Assembly (NCBI RefSeq): GCF_004027225.2
Contig: NC_044277.2
Span: 37,187,812 to 37,251,811 of the forward strand
Source: Strigops habroptila
Lineage: Eukaryota; Chordata; Aves; Psittaciformes; Psittacidae
Length of the DNA stretch: 64,000 nt
Direction of reading: 5' to 3'
The notes under the pieces were generated by a model, which searched no databases, was not told the DNA's origin, and saw nothing but the letters and a program-made list of their open reading frames with translations. A program made the position numbers and the translations under genes. Of the stretch, positions 49,477 to 62,362 are shown in pieces. The stretch's first letter is position 1, and each line of letters starts with the position of its first letter.

Positions 49477-49482
49477 AATAAA
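49477..49482 (+). promoter_or_regulatory. Polyadenylation signal AATAAA (proximal candidate)
   Basis: AATAAA followed by GACATAGTTTGT, that is, a canonical hexamer with a T/G-containing downstream stretch. It would give a 3' UTR of about 2.3 kb, similar to the length usual for vertebrate ASPH. Confidence 0.6.
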
Positions 49483-51271
49483 GACATAGTTTGTAAAGAA
49501 GGAATCAAGAACTGCTTAAATAAAAATTTGTGGTTTAGGAATATTTTTATTAATGTTGCATTTTAGTTTCTATAGCTCAGAGCAAACACTAAAGAAGTGG
49601 TAAAAGCTTTGGGACGTATTTATGAAAATCTATGCCATCCTTCACATTGTTTTATTGTTCCTTTGAAGGGTTATACTTTATGTTTTCCTATTGCAATTGG
49701 CAGAAAGATAAAATTGGCAAATAGATAAAAGTAATCTCCCCAAGATGTGTGTGTGCTGCAGTAGCACCGTTTATTAAATTGTGTAGTGATATATTGACCA
49801 TTTAAAATCTTAAATGTCCTGAATATAGCAAAATATATTATGAATAGCTCCTGCAACACTGAAGTGAACCTACCTTATCCCTACCTGTCAAGGAGCTGAG
49901 AGCCTATCTGTTTGTTAGTTACAGTTAGTGGATTAGCTATATACATGGGAGAGGATATAGCAAACTACAGAAATCATGCCTTGAATAAGTCATATATTAA
50001 GTATTCCTGTTTGCCAAATAGTATTTCATCTTGAAAAAGCTTTTCAACATTGGAAACGCCAATGGAAGAAGTGAATGGAAATGTTTTTTAAAAGGGAGAA
50101 CCATTGCAATTTAAATATTTTTTTCCTTTAGATTTATTTGTAAAGGGAAATGACAGAAAAGGAGAATATAATTTCCTGTTTTAAAGCAGTACATATTCGT
50201 TGCAATGATAGGAGCTAGATTCCTCCCTGTCTGTGGTTACCTTGCTTGCAAGCAGACTCTGTATAAGATCCTACAGTTAAATACAGGCATTGTACAGTTA
50301 TATACAAGGCATCATATGTATGTATTCATATCACAGCTAAAGAAAATAAATAATTCTAATCCTCTGCAAGGTTTAACCCTCAAAGACAAGATTTCAGTGA
50401 TATTTGCACTTCTTGAGCTGAACAAGTCCCACTTAAATGAACAATGATTGTAACAGGTCATCACAGAGATTCAGTGGCAAGTGTCTTAACAGAGAAAAAT
50501 TGTAACCCAAAGCATTCTTTATTAATGCTGCAGTATAATAATCAGCGTCTACCTTTTATTGTCTGTTTGTTTTTTTACTTCCTGCTTTAGACAAGTTCTC
50601 TATAACAAATCCAAATGCCTCTGAGACGTCATGAGCCAAGGGAAGGGAAACTGTGTCCTTTTACCAGGAGTTGACATCTAGTTTTCTGTAATAGGTGGTA
50701 ATGCCAGGGGAGGGGAAATGGAAGAAATCCCAAAGACAAATGGACTCAGTTGTCTTATTTGCTTAATGGTCCTGCTAGCCTCTGCCTCTTTTTCCTGTGC
50801 TGCCTTACTGGGACCATCCACTGCCTTAAAGATTTGCTTTCTACTGTGGAGGCCAGGCTTTGTGTCAATGGCATGCTGCTGCAGAAGAAGGATTAGTCTG
50901 AATGAGACTATCCAGTACAAATACTAGAGGGTAAATCCCAGGTGTGTTGATAGGATCTGGCAGGATGTCCTTTCTGCCCGGTACAGGCATAAAATATTGT
51001 AGATAAAGGCAGTATTTTGTTAGTCCATCTCTTAGGGTTGACCGTGCCCAGTTGAACTACATGATCACTTCAGTGTATCACTTAGGAATTCAGTGGATGT
51101 TCCAGAGGCGCATTAAAAACCCTTGTGCCCATTATCATCTCATTTGATATATATGGTTTACACTGCTACATTTGATATGTTGTTGTCAACCACTTGTTCT
51201 ACTAAAATGTCAATGTATGGCAATTTAATTGAAGACTAAAGGTGTGTACAGTGGTTGTAACTGGTTTAGGA

Positions 51272-51277
51272 AATAAA
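51272..51277 (+). promoter_or_regulatory. Polyadenylation signal AATAAA (distal candidate)
   Basis: AATAAA followed by GTCACTGCACATGC and a T-rich stretch. It is preceded by GTGTGTACAGTGGTTGTAACTGG, which contains a TGTAA motif of the UGUA type bound by cleavage factor I. The surroundings look like a genuine 3' end. Confidence 0.6.
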
Positions 51278-51290
51278 GTCACTGCACATG

Positions 51291-54257
51291 CAATTTTATA
51301 ACGATTTTTCTTTTATTTGTTTAATCCAGTTTCCATTTCAATGAAGGGATGGGACTCTCTTTGCAGCTAGAGCAAACAGAGAAATAACAAACTGATCTTT
51401 GGCATTTCAGTTCTTCTATTCTTCCACATTTCCTTCTAGCAGAAGCTTGTACTGAATAATAAATTCAAAGTTTTCCTTTTTCATTTTAATCATGGCCCGC
51501 GTCTGCAATCAGCATACCCTTCTGGCTACACCTTTCACTACACTGCATGAGGGAAGGGGGTAAATGGCTCTGCCGAGCCTGTATTTGCTGTTGTGACCTA
51601 AATGAAACAATCTGGATTGAACCATTAATCACTGGTGAATATGTCCAATGGGTCTCCCTAGCAGCCCCCTTCGCATACGCACACACACGCACACACACTT
51701 CTCTAATAGGCTCCCGAGTTGCCTGTGGAAAAACACATCGTTAAATTAAATAACTGCATTTCAGATTGTGTGCGTCTGCTGCCCACACAGCTCATTCCAC
51801 TCAGCTGACAGTTTTATACGGGCTTCAAAAGTTAAGAGTAATTTTTGCTAGATGCTGAAATGTGACCCCATGTAAGCAGCATGGATGAGGTGGTCACAAA
51901 GTGTCGTGTTGAATGGCATTATGCTGGCACTGATTTATTTTATTTTCTTAATGCAAAATCTTCCTGTAAAACTTGAGCACTCTTAGATGCTGCTGTTTCT
52001 GCCCTCAGTGCGAGATTGAACTGATGATTACAGTGCAAAGTTTAAGTTTGAGATGTTTTTCTTTAAAACACACTTAACTTTTGCTTCTGTAAAACTGAGC
52101 ATCCCTGATGGAGTCCTCAGGAAAGCTACTGACACACCCTGGTTTCTTCAAACAGAGAATGCAGTCCCATAATTTCCAATAATTTAATGTCATAAATAAA
52201 AGGAAAAAAAAAAGTTCTTTTTCTATGGGCAGACTCCTGTGTCAATAGAAACTTCTCAGGTTCTTTTCAGCGTCGGCCGCACGGACAGATGGCTGGTGAC
52301 AGTTGTTACTTGTCAAGAATCATGAAGGACTTGTTCTCAAGCAAAACACGGGCATGAGTGTGTGTGTTGTGTGCTTTGTGGGTTCCTGGTATGGTGGAAG
52401 TCTGTTAATGTATATGTGCATGTTGGGCACGTGGGAGCTCAGTCCAGAGCCAGCAGTGGTTGGGTATTCTCACTTTCTCCCTGGTCTTCATGTTTTAGCG
52501 TGCCGGCTTCCACCACAGACTGGGACCTGAAAGCAAGAAGACATGCATGCTAGCGAAGGCTGCTACAGAAGCACTCACCTTCCTGGAGTCCCTTTTGCTT
52601 CATTTTATGGTTTTTGCTTTTGTCCATTTTCATCTTAATGGCCTTTTAATTCTTTTCTGTGGAATTCATACGGAATTTGAGAAGCACTCATTTAAATATG
52701 AACAGGGATGTGACTCATTGTAGATCTCAAATGCTTTCAATTTAATGCTTAGCTACTACGCATGATGCTGAACACACCCAGCAATTTAAAGCCCTGATTC
52801 TGAGACACAATGAGATCTGTTGGTGCTTAATGTCTTCCTAGGCAAAACTGCTTGTTAGAAAGCAAAAAGACATCTGTACAAGTGCTTGCAGAACTGAGTT
52901 TCAGCTCATGCTTATTACAGACCTCAAGTATATAAATCATATTTTACTGATGTAGAGGTTTAAGGAGCAAAATGTCCACAAGTTACCCAACATCAAGGAA
53001 GAAGCCAGCATTAATACAACAAAGGAGCTTATGGTGTGCCCAGTCCTGCACTTTATCTATCTCCCTGCCTATGCCCTTCAAGAACTTTATTCAGGGGCAG
53101 TCCATTTAAAATTAATTTCTGACTTCAAGGTAGGAAGCATAATTTATCCTTTGGTGTTACTGGCAAAAAAAAAAAAACCCAACCAAACCCAATGCATAAA
53201 TGAATAAACACCAGAGAAATTGGAGCACCATGGTTTCTCACACTGACAAATGCTTAACAGGTTTAAACTAGTTGGAAAATTAAAGACTATTTCATTTTCT
53301 GAGGTCTGTGTGCTTCCACTGTGCTATGGAAAGAGGAACTGTTGAGTTTATTGTTAAAGAGATTTGTTATCCTTCATTTTCTATGGTTTAGGCTGGGAGT
53401 TGCCTCCTGGTTTGGAGTGGGCAATAAGCTTTAGAGCAAAATCACTGTGAATTTGAAAGCTTTAAAAAGGGAACTTTTTCAAATGTAGGGGTAGCATCAT
53501 CAAGCCCAGGCATTTGCATAGTGCATAATATAATTTTAAAGAGACAGCTTTCTCATGGATAGCTTTTAGAAGTAGGAGTAGCTCTCATTCCCTACAGGAT
53601 CTGTTTGTAGTTCCCAATTGTTCATTATGGTAACCTCAGTTTAAGCCTTAGCTATTTCATGAAATTAGATATCACTTCTCTTTTGATAAGAATCATTAAT
53701 AAATTGCATCCTTTGGTAATGCAGCACTTGAGCAGGAATGAATACCATGACCGTGAATAACATGTAATTATTTTTCTTATTCTTATGCCTGAAGCTTTCA
53801 TTAAAGCATAATAAAAAATTTTCATTAAAAAAAAAAAGTCTCCAAAGAGAGATAACAAAAACCGGATGCTCAACGGGAGGATTTTATGCCAAAATTTTCA
53901 AAGAAAATACGTTTGCTCAAACGTTTTTGCTGCGTATTTTTTTACAGTAATGTGACATGCATGATGTTTATGACTGCATTTTAATATGGAAAGGCAGCTG
54001 GTTCAGGAGATTAGGTAAAATGGCAATTTACATATTTCTAGTATGTGGCAGCAAAAACATCATGTGGCTTTGAAACTGATACAGAATGGATGCAAATTGC
54101 AGCATCAACAGGTCTTTATTTTCTTTTCTGAACTACCAGATTAAATTATTATTATATAGTACTTTATTAATACTCGTCACCAATGTATTGTTTCTGTCTG
54201 ATCCACTGCTCTACAATGAATATAAAAAGTGGCAGATCCATTGAAGCATTTGCCAGC
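51291..54257. other. Gene-free stretch downstream of ASPH
   Basis: No interspersed repeat or exon recognised. It contains a CA/CG-alternating run at about 51.67-51.70 kb and a poly-A run near 53.17 kb. A TTTATT at 51313 would be a minus-strand AATAAA, which would fit the end of a convergent gene, but no coding exon on the minus strand is recognised. Confidence 0.45.
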
Positions 54258-54617
54258 ATAGAATCATAGAATGGTTTGGATTGAAAAGGACCTTAAAGAT
54301 CATCTAGTTCCAACCCCCTGCCATGGGCACTGACACCTCACACTAGACCGGGTTGCTCAAGGCCCTGTTTAACCTGGCCTTGAACTCTGCCAGGGATGGG
54401 GCATCCACAGCTTCTCTGGGCAACTTGTGCCAGTGTCTCACCATCCTCACAGTAGATGATTTATCCTAATATCTAATCTAAATCTACCCTCTTTCATCTT
54501 GAAGCCATTCCTCCTTTTCCTATTGCTACTTGCTCTTATAGAAAGTCCTTCTCCAGCACCCTCCTGGGCCCCTTCAGATACTGGAAGGCTGCTTCTCTTC
54601 TCCAGGCTGAACAGCAG
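54258..54617 (-). mobile_element. CR1 LINE 3' fragment, antisense
   Basis: Starts (plus view) with AGAATCATAGAATGG and continues through AAAGGACCTTAAAGATCATC, AGTTCCAACCCCCTGCCATG and CAGGGATGGGGCATCCACAG to CTTCTCCAGGCTGAACAGC. This is the reverse complement of a CR1 3' end, about 360 bp, 5'-truncated. Confidence 0.96.
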
Positions 54618-57600
54618 AAAATTTTTGCTCTAAGGCACATGTGAAAAATCTCACAATTTTGTGTTTTGTGTTAGCTGCTGATTATGTCTCATCTCATTAC
54701 ACACACAAAACATATTCTTGCATCTACAGTAGCAAGATACTAGTTTTCCCCCCATACTGGTACTCAGATGCACACCAGGTTGGAAGCAACATAATCCCAA
54801 ACCTTGTATGCAGGTCCTACACCGTTCGTTTTCACACAGAGCCAAAATAGCTGGAGTATCAAGCAAATGCGTTGCAGCCCACCTGACCTCCAAGCTCAAG
54901 ATGCCAAATGATTCAAATGGTATGCCCACCCCTTCCAAATAACATAAAGAGAGATCCAGCTGAGATTTGAGTTCCCTGCCAAGTTTTGCAGCAACAATCT
55001 CTTTTCCACTAGAAGCTGCTTAGACCCCCATCCTAAAGTAAACAGTTCAGACATCTATCTGAAGGGCACAGTAGTGATTTAAACAATCATCAGTATTTTC
55101 TAAAAGACCTCACAATAAAGGACTTCCTATTGTGTTTGGATTTCCCTTTTTCCAAATGCATCAGTTTTTTGTCTGCTGAAATATGTTCCCAGTTTTGTTT
55201 TTAACTTAAATTTTGTGTAGGAAGTAAAGAAAATTACTCATTTCTTAACAAGGTTCTGATATATTTTCTCCGTATTCTTCATTTATGGTAAATATTAAAA
55301 ATGTAGATGCTCAGAAAAGGTTCTTGGCAGTATATATCAATGCAGCTCACAATCAATGTAATAACTGGGTGTGAAAGATATGTTTTGTTGGCCTAGAGCA
55401 TCCTGGAATATGTATTCCATAGCTATACTTTATTTAACGACAGAGAAAAGATGATTTGCAATAGGCTGCTTTTGCAGAAACCATTTTCAACTGACCAGTA
55501 ACTGTATTTTTTGGCTGTAGAAATTAATAGAAGACAAATACTACTTGAAAGAATGCACCCGGCGTGTTGGCGTCATCTTGCTTTTGTGTATCTAACACAT
55601 ACATTCAGTTCAAGGAAAGTGGTCGTATTCTAGGTGTGCGCAAGTTTACACAATATTTAGGGGGATTTGTATGCTGACTCCAGTATTGAACTTAGGACTA
55701 AGACTAGTTTCTGTTTTGAAAGTACTGCTACCTGTTTTAACTGCATTAACATTTTCTTCAGAGGACTTTACAATCATGTTTCTAATTTTTAGGTAGAATC
55801 TGATCATGGTGCTTGAAAGGTCTTCACATATCTAACTCCAACTTAATTTATTATTGAAAAATAAATTACAGTCAGGCACCAAAGCACCTTTCCCCCGACT
55901 AGTCCTTTCAATGTGCAACCATCTTTGCATTAAAAACACCAAAGCACCCTCTTCTACAACATTTTAAGCCATTTCGATGTGAAATGGTGAATATCAATAT
56001 GTACAAATACCTGATGGAGTAGAGAACATGAAGCCAGACTCTTCTCAGTGATACCCAATGATACTTCAATACAGTCGATGTACTATGCACTGACATGTGG
56101 CACGTGCCCTGTGTGTGCTGCAACTTTGGAATTCTAAATGAGTATATTATTTGACTTCAAATCTTTCTGGTTTTCCTCCTTTCTCAGCCAAAAATTCTCA
56201 GTTACCAGTTTGGAAGATGCTTGGGTGTGGAGGGTGTGGTTGAGTTAAAGTTTAACACAATCATTTGTATCATAGATAGGGTCACTGTGCAAGGCCCTGA
56301 GCTGGCTAATTCTGAAGTAATAAATAGATCAGTCAATGCCCATAGATTTTCCTAGTGTAGTTTCCAATGTTAGGTAACCTTGCTTAGGAGAGCAAAATGA
56401 AAATGGAAAGAGAAATGAGTTCTCAGTCTCATTTCTGATGCCTAAAGTACCATTTGAGTGTGCTCCATTTAAAGCATCAATCAAACTCCCCATGGTTGTT
56501 TTACTGTTCAACAAGAATATTTGGAAGTCTGGAAAATCAACACTACCCAGCTGTTTCTCCAGCAGGTCAGCCATATATTTCAAATGACAGCACTGTACAG
56601 GTGTGTACATCAATAGCTAAGAGAGCAGATGGCTTTATGTGTGTGGTCATTTGAATACTATCATCTCTCAACTATTTCAAATTCAGTCAAAAAATATGTA
56701 AGAAGACTGGATGCATGCCTTCTAGCTGCACTGATTTCAGAAGGCTCCTGTCAAAGTACAGCTGGAGCGAATCAGCTCACAGGAGTTGATGTCTGTTGGG
56801 TATCAGTTTTGTTTCCCATAAAAAATCAAATACCAAAATCCTGCAGTGAGCTAACAGTAACTGCCAGCATAGTGTGCCATGCTTGCCTTAAGACATCTTC
56901 CTGTTCTCTGATTCCTCATTTTATGCTTTTCATCACAACAATGCTGATATGCTGCAGCCCACAGGAGTGAGGACATATTACACTGTGCTAGGATTCCTTT
57001 GGAGGGTTTTGTGGACGAAAGAGGAGGGTGACATGTTTTTTTCCTGAAGTGCAGGAGGCTTCAAGCTCTCAGAGTGGCACACTGCAGCCAATCAATCAGA
57101 CCACATTGTGTGACTCTATTCATCTACCTCTCACCTCCCATCTGCTCATTTCCCTCGAATTCCTTTCCCATTTCACCAGCAACTCAGGGCTGCTCATCTC
57201 CAAATTATTCATTCCCTTTATAGAACATAATAAGCATTTTTTTAAATCACACCTGTGAATGTTTCTATTGACAAGGTCTGAGTGGCATTTCTTTTTCACC
57301 TTCCTCACTCCCCATCAGCCTCCAGAGCCGTGCTCTGCAACACACCTCAAGACTATGCCCTCATCAGGTGAGAAGATCAAGGACCTCCCCCCAATATTAC
57401 AGAAACAATGCAGATGTGCAGGTGTGTAGTAATTGTGCTAAAAGGTACTCTTTTGTTATTGAAAGCCCTTGAAACTGAAACGCATGGGCAAGGCATCTTG
57501 AAAGATATGGATGTTCCCACAGGTGGCGGAGGCAGATGTAGGCAAGCTCTGCTCAGCAGTGCACAACTCCAGCCCAGAAGCCATGAAGTGTGGCTCTCTG

Positions 57601-59075
57601 CCCAGGCTAATAAGCCCTGCTGAAATCTCTTGCTAATGCAGCTCTGCAGCTTCTGCACTTGCACTGCTTCACAGCTCGGCATCATGACCGTGTGGCATTG
57701 CGCGGCAGAGACCTGCCCCAAGGGACAGCTTTGATATACCAACCACAGCATTTCAAGGAGATGAAGCAGCATCTGTGTCTAGGAGCACAGCTGAGCTGGT
57801 GAAGTGATCCACCAATGTGGTGAGTCAGGGGGAAAAGCAGCAGGAAAACTCTGGCTTAACCTTACTGCCAGCCCAGTGCATAGCCCACAGGACAATTGTG
57901 ACAAGCTGCTGCACTTTCCCAAATGGGAGCTGGTTCTCTGGCCACCATGGCAGCAGTGACAATCTTTGTGCTGATGGTTAGCACATCCTAGGGAGAGGTC
58001 TCTGTCTGACTTGGCACATCACAGCCAGGGGTGACCATGCTCCAGATCTGTGCTTAATTCTGTGTGTAGTGAAGTCTCTATGGGCGCGTCTACACTGCTA
58101 AAGGAGTGACTGCTGTGGAGTGAAGCTCAGCATGAGACCCCTCATCCTCTCTGTGCCCTCCAGCTCTCTCCATGCCCTTCCTTTCCCAACAGCTGGCCAC
58201 AGCTGCTTCTCCTCACCACAAACCCTGGACATACCTCACTGCACAGTGTGCACCATATAGTGGTAAAGATGATAGTGCACCACATTTGGCTCTCATCGTG
58301 GCCCACCCAGCTCTGCACCCTCTCCTGACCTGTCCTTTAACCCACACCACACCTCAGGGCTGCAGTACATATCCTTCGGCACTTGCTGTAAAAACAGTTT
58401 TCTGGTGGGCTATAACACAGCTTTTAGCTTACTGCAAACACTCTGAAAACACACAGAAATGCGTGTTTAACATGGCACATACATTCTTATGCCTTAAGGC
58501 CACTGAGACGCAGAGGAGAGCAAGAGCAGGCACTATGCAAGCCAAATGCAGCCAGGCTGCTCTGTCAGAGGCTGTTCCTGATCAATACAGACAGGAGTTG
58601 TCAGTCTATGCCACCAACCTTGGAACTAGGGTGCACACCCTGGTCTTTTTTCATCAGTGTGGATGTGCCTGATATTTCCCACTCCTAAATGCTCTGAAAT
58701 TCTGTGTCAAGACCTTGACTTGGTCACATCCCAAGTCCAGGGCAGGGGAAAGACATAGGCGGGAGCTTGTTTTTTCTGCTATAGTGTGACTCGTCCACAT
58801 GCTTTTTTTCGCATAGAAGGAATAGGAGCACCTGCTTCAGACAGAAGTTCCTGGAAGACCCTTAATCCCCTGGGGTGCACTATGTAAGCCTAGTCATGGA
58901 GCCAAATAAAGACAACACTGCAGCAACAATCAACACCAATTTACAGCAGATTCAGTGAGAGCTGCTAAAAGCTGTGCAGAATATGACATCCAAACAAAAG
59001 AAATTCAGGCCAAGTAATGAAGAGAATTTTCTTCTCCCCCATTATCAGTATTAGTCACACACTTGCACGTTTCAT
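54618..59075. other. Gene-free stretch, becoming more GC-rich after about 57 kb
   Basis: No exon with convincing splice sites and no recognised transposon. From about 57 kb the sequence is less AT-rich, which lengthens open frames (for example 57377-57772 minus and 58172-58672 plus, 166 codons). None has a recognised domain. Confidence 0.45.
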
Positions 59076-59320
59076 CACCATTCCTGCTTTTCCTGCTCAT
59101 TCCAATTTCCTTGCCCACCAAGTGCTCTTTCTAGCCCAACAGCTTCCAGTCTCTCTGCTTAGACACTCTGGATGTTTACACCTGCCTCATCTTATTGTCT
59201 GCCTCTTTTTCTCCCATCTCCAGTTCCCAGTATCTGAACCAGATTTGCCACTGAATCAGTCTCCTCACTTCTGCAATAAAAGGAAAGAAGCAGCCCTGAG
59301 AGCAAAGGATGTCAGTGCTC
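59076..59320. repeat. Diverged direct repeat, copy A (about 245 bp)
   Basis: Starts CACCATTCCTG and shares with copy B, in the same order and spacing, the blocks CCCACCAAGTG, CTAGCCCA, GCTTCCA, GCCTC, GTCTGCCT, TCCCA and, at the end, GCAGCCC, AGAGCA and GTCAG. The blocks are separated by substitutions and small indels. Copy A lies inside the open frame 59017-59568 (183 codons). Confidence 0.75.
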
Positions 59321-60131
59321 CTACTCTCCTGCCCTACATCACAAATTTCCTGTCTTTAACAAGAACAGCAGTGCATGAAAGCAACCCTGCAGATGTACTG
59401 TTTAGGCTGGAAAGCAAGCACCGACACAGTGGGAAGAGCCAAAATGGCCGGGTGTGCGGGGGTGTCGTGACCCCCACAATGTGCCCTAGCCCCAGGAGCA
59501 CTCCTTGTTCTTTCCTGGAGGGCTCTTTCCTCCCTCAGCACTCAGGGTATTCAGTGCCAAGCTGGTAAGTGGCTATTTATTTTGCTTTCTTCTAGCAGTT
59601 CAGCGTGTGGCTCTGTGACACATTTGCTGCCTATTATTCCAAGCCTGAATCTGAAGATAGCCTTTGTTAATTCCCTCCTGAGCTTTTCTGTGGAGTTCAT
59701 CAACATGGTACTTGTGTGCCTCTTAAATGCAAATTTATTTACTGCCATAGCACTACTGTGAGCATTTTTTTTCATTTTCATTTTGCATGCGGAGAGCTGA
59801 AGCACAATTAGGATCCAAGTATTCGTCTAATGTGGGGTGTCCATTTCCCACTGCCGAGAGGGTCTCATTTTGCAGAGTGCTCAGCGTTATGTGGCAGCTT
59901 GTGTGTTCAAAGCACATGTCCCTTTGATTTGTGTTGCAGGTGAGCGCTGAGTATTTCTGGAAATTAGACCCCAGAGTCTCTAGCTTGGCAGGCTGAAAAT
60001 AAGCAACGTTCAGTCTCACCATCTGTGTGAAGGTTGGTTTAAGCGACTTGCCAGGCCAGTGCAGGGGCTCAGGGAGAGGAGGAGAGCAGTATCTGCCTCT
60101 CCAGGGCTGCACCCAACAGGCTTAACCAAAG

Positions 60132-60379
60132 CACCATTCCTGGTCTCCATCAGCCCTCCTCCTACCATCTCTATTTGCCAGCCCACCAAGTGTGCTTCCT
60201 AGCCCAGCTGCTTCCATTCCTTTATGCCTCCCTCATCTTTCAGTCTGCCTTGTGGCTTCCATCCCAGTGACCCAAATTCACGATATCCCAGCTGGGTTCA
60301 GTACTAAATCCTAATCTCTCCAGTTCTCCTGCCAACGGTGAAGAGAATGCAGCCCCCAGAGCATGGACTGTCAGTCTTC
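60132..60379. repeat. Diverged direct repeat, copy B (about 245 bp)
   Basis: Second copy of the block at 59076-59320, offset about 1,056 bp and in the same orientation. The shared blocks keep order over about 245 bases. The pair is either a local duplication or two insertions of one old dispersed repeat that I do not recognise. Copy B is not open in the frame that is open through copy A, which argues against a coding role. Confidence 0.75.
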
Positions 60380-62084
60380 CAAATCCTGGCTCCTTGTCTT
60401 GCTACAGCCTGGGCTAGTGCAGGGAAGATTGTGATCACAAATAGAAGTTGTAATTACAAAACCCCTCTGCATTCCGTGGCCTAGGCAGGAGATGCATGTT
60501 GTGGGCATTGAACCATCAGCCTGAGCTGAACAAGTTTATGCTGGGAGACAGAGCTAACACATGAAGCAATCCTTGAGGTCATTAAATGCTAAAATTAAAT
60601 ATGCTCCTACAAAGCATGTGTGAATTGCCTTTTCAAAGGCTTGTAACTCAGCCAGATGTAGGTGGATTTTTCACAGGACAGCAAAAGACATAAGCATTGT
60701 AAAACCATTTGTTTTATTAAGTGTCATGTCTCTAATCTAAACTACTAAACTTTTGGCAAATTTATAGCCAGCTGAAGACATAATTTACAATGCAATATTT
60801 TAGGCACCCTGAGCAGCACTGGTTCTGCCATTCCCACCTCCAGCTTGGGTTTGTGCACCCATGCACTGGTAATTGAGTGCTGTAAACAGATAAAAACCCA
60901 TGCTGTCAATGCCCTCAGAGAGCAACTGGTTTCCTGCCTTGTCCCAGGGGACCCCAACACCAAGCTACCTGTCATTCCTGTACTTTGGTCAGCCGTGGCT
61001 TTGCAACTCTGATCTCCTCTTCAGCTTCTCTCGCTCCTGGCTCCTGAGGATATTCTGCACCGTCTCCCCAGCAGCCTTCCTGGGACCTGCTAACGTGCCA
61101 GATCCACTGACTCCCTTCTATTTCTCTCTGATGTATTAGCAGAACTCCAGTCAAAAGGTATAAAACCATTCAACAGCTAATAATCTATATTACTAGATAA
61201 TGCATACATTATGTGATATGCATGTTCCCGGGACACCTACTTTGTAAGACATCTCATCCATAATCTGTGTATGAGGGAAGCACTTCTGCAGAAGCATTCA
61301 GAAATTCTCTGTTGTTCGAAATAAATAATTCATAACAAAATAGTGATTATAAGCATTGCACCATAGGTCTCATATATTACAGTGAGCTACTTTAACTGAA
61401 AGCTTACAAGGAGTATTTCCCTTTTCCCCCAGCACATGTGTAAATGCACCCCAGCTACGAGCAGAGCAATGCAGATGCCATCCACAGGCAGTGAGAAGTT
61501 TTCACACATTCTCATACTGATTTTTATTTGCTGGTATTTTACTACTTCTGCAGTAAATTGGTGCAGACTGTGAACCGGCATAAAACATGACCCATAAAAG
61601 TAGAAACATATGGCAAAGGAACATTAAGGTCACAGCAAGGATAGCAACTAGAAAGGTCTGCCTTGCACTGCTCAGCTGGGAATATGGAAGAATCAGCCTG
61701 AAAAAATAAAAACCTTCCATAAGTCATCCCAGTGAATGGTCCCTTTTGGATCTAAAGCTGTTTCAGTCAGCATTAGTGTGTATTAGTTGTGATACCCTTC
61801 CTTCTAGGAGCAGGATCCCATTTCTGAGAACCAACAATTAGTTTCAGCAGGCAAGTTCATTTGAAGATCAATCCTTTTGAAAACACACACATCAGGAGGC
61901 AATAATGGCAAACTCTAACCCTAAGCTGTACTTCAAAATCCTTTCATTCTTATCTAGGACATAAAATTCCACATGCTCTGACTCAACAACATGGTGCAAT
62001 GCATTTCAACAGTTTTTTTCACTGCATTTTCAAAATGCCTAAATACAGGGGCTTTTGGTGAACCACTAGGCAAGTCATTGCATC
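60380..62084. other. Gene-free stretch
   Basis: No exon or transposon recognised. Confidence 0.45.
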
Positions 62085-62362
62085 TTTAGGTGCTCAAGTC
62101 CTTTGAGAGGAAATGGCCTCAAGTTGTGCCAGGGGAGGTTTAGACTGGATGTTAGGAAAGACTTTTTCACCGTAAGGGTTGTCAAACATTGGAACAGGCT
62201 GCCCAGGGAAGTGGTTGTGGCACCATCCATGAAGGTATTTAAAAGATGTGTAGATGTAGAGCTTAAGGACATGGTTTATTGGTGGACTTGGCAGTGATAG
62301 GTTAATGGTTGGACTTGATGATCTTAAAGGTCTATTCCAACTTAAATGATTCTATGATTCTG
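62085..62362 (+). mobile_element. CR1 LINE 3' end fragment, sense
   Basis: The frame at 62103-62297 encodes the usual CR1 C-terminal block ([21 protein letters not shown]). It is followed by GGTTGGACTTGATGATCTTAAAGG and the terminal ATTCTATGATTCT at 62350-62362. About 280 bp, 5'-truncated, with the 3' end complete. Confidence 0.96.

Larger units (their letters stand above)
1..51290 (+). other. ASPH: ASPH gene, 3' part (locus overview)
   Basis: Aspartyl/asparaginyl beta-hydroxylase is a type II membrane protein of the endoplasmic reticulum. It hydroxylates Asp/Asn in EGF-like domains using Fe(II), 2-oxoglutarate and O2. Twelve exons covering about 447 codons are visible. They join in one continuous phase with GT-AG introns and end in the family's usual C-terminus (Leu-Pro-Ala-Ile, stop). 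Translated exons match remembered human ASPH closely from the Lys-rich stretch before the TPR region to the last residue, with identical exon residue counts where compared. The 5' exons (cytosolic tail, membrane segment, acidic linker, junctin and junctate variants) are not in the window. The right limit given is the distal polyadenylation signal plus a short cleavage distance and is approximate. Confidence 0.96.
47211..51290 (+). other. ASPH: ASPH 3' UTR (about 2.3 or 4.1 kb)
   Basis: No interspersed repeat is recognisable from the stop codon to 51.3 kb, in contrast with the flanking introns and the downstream DNA. This fits a maintained 3' UTR. Two AATAAA signals suit short and long forms (49477 and 51272). 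The extent is inferred, because transcript ends cannot be seen in genomic DNA. Open frames inside are short and unrelated to known proteins. Confidence 0.7.

Noticed and set aside
57377-57772. Minus-strand frame of 131 codons
   Set aside because: It has no domain and no splice context, and lies in the more GC-rich stretch where such frames are frequent.
58172-58672. Open frame of 166 codons, plus strand, with ATG start
   Set aside because: It has no recognisable domain and low-complexity Ser/Pro/His-rich composition. It lies in a more GC-rich stretch where long frames arise by chance, and no splice or promoter context supports it.
59017-59568. Open frame of 183 codons, plus strand, the longest in the window
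   Set aside because: It lies across repeat copy A, the homologous copy B is not open in the same frame, and the translation has no recognisable domain. I treat it as chance.
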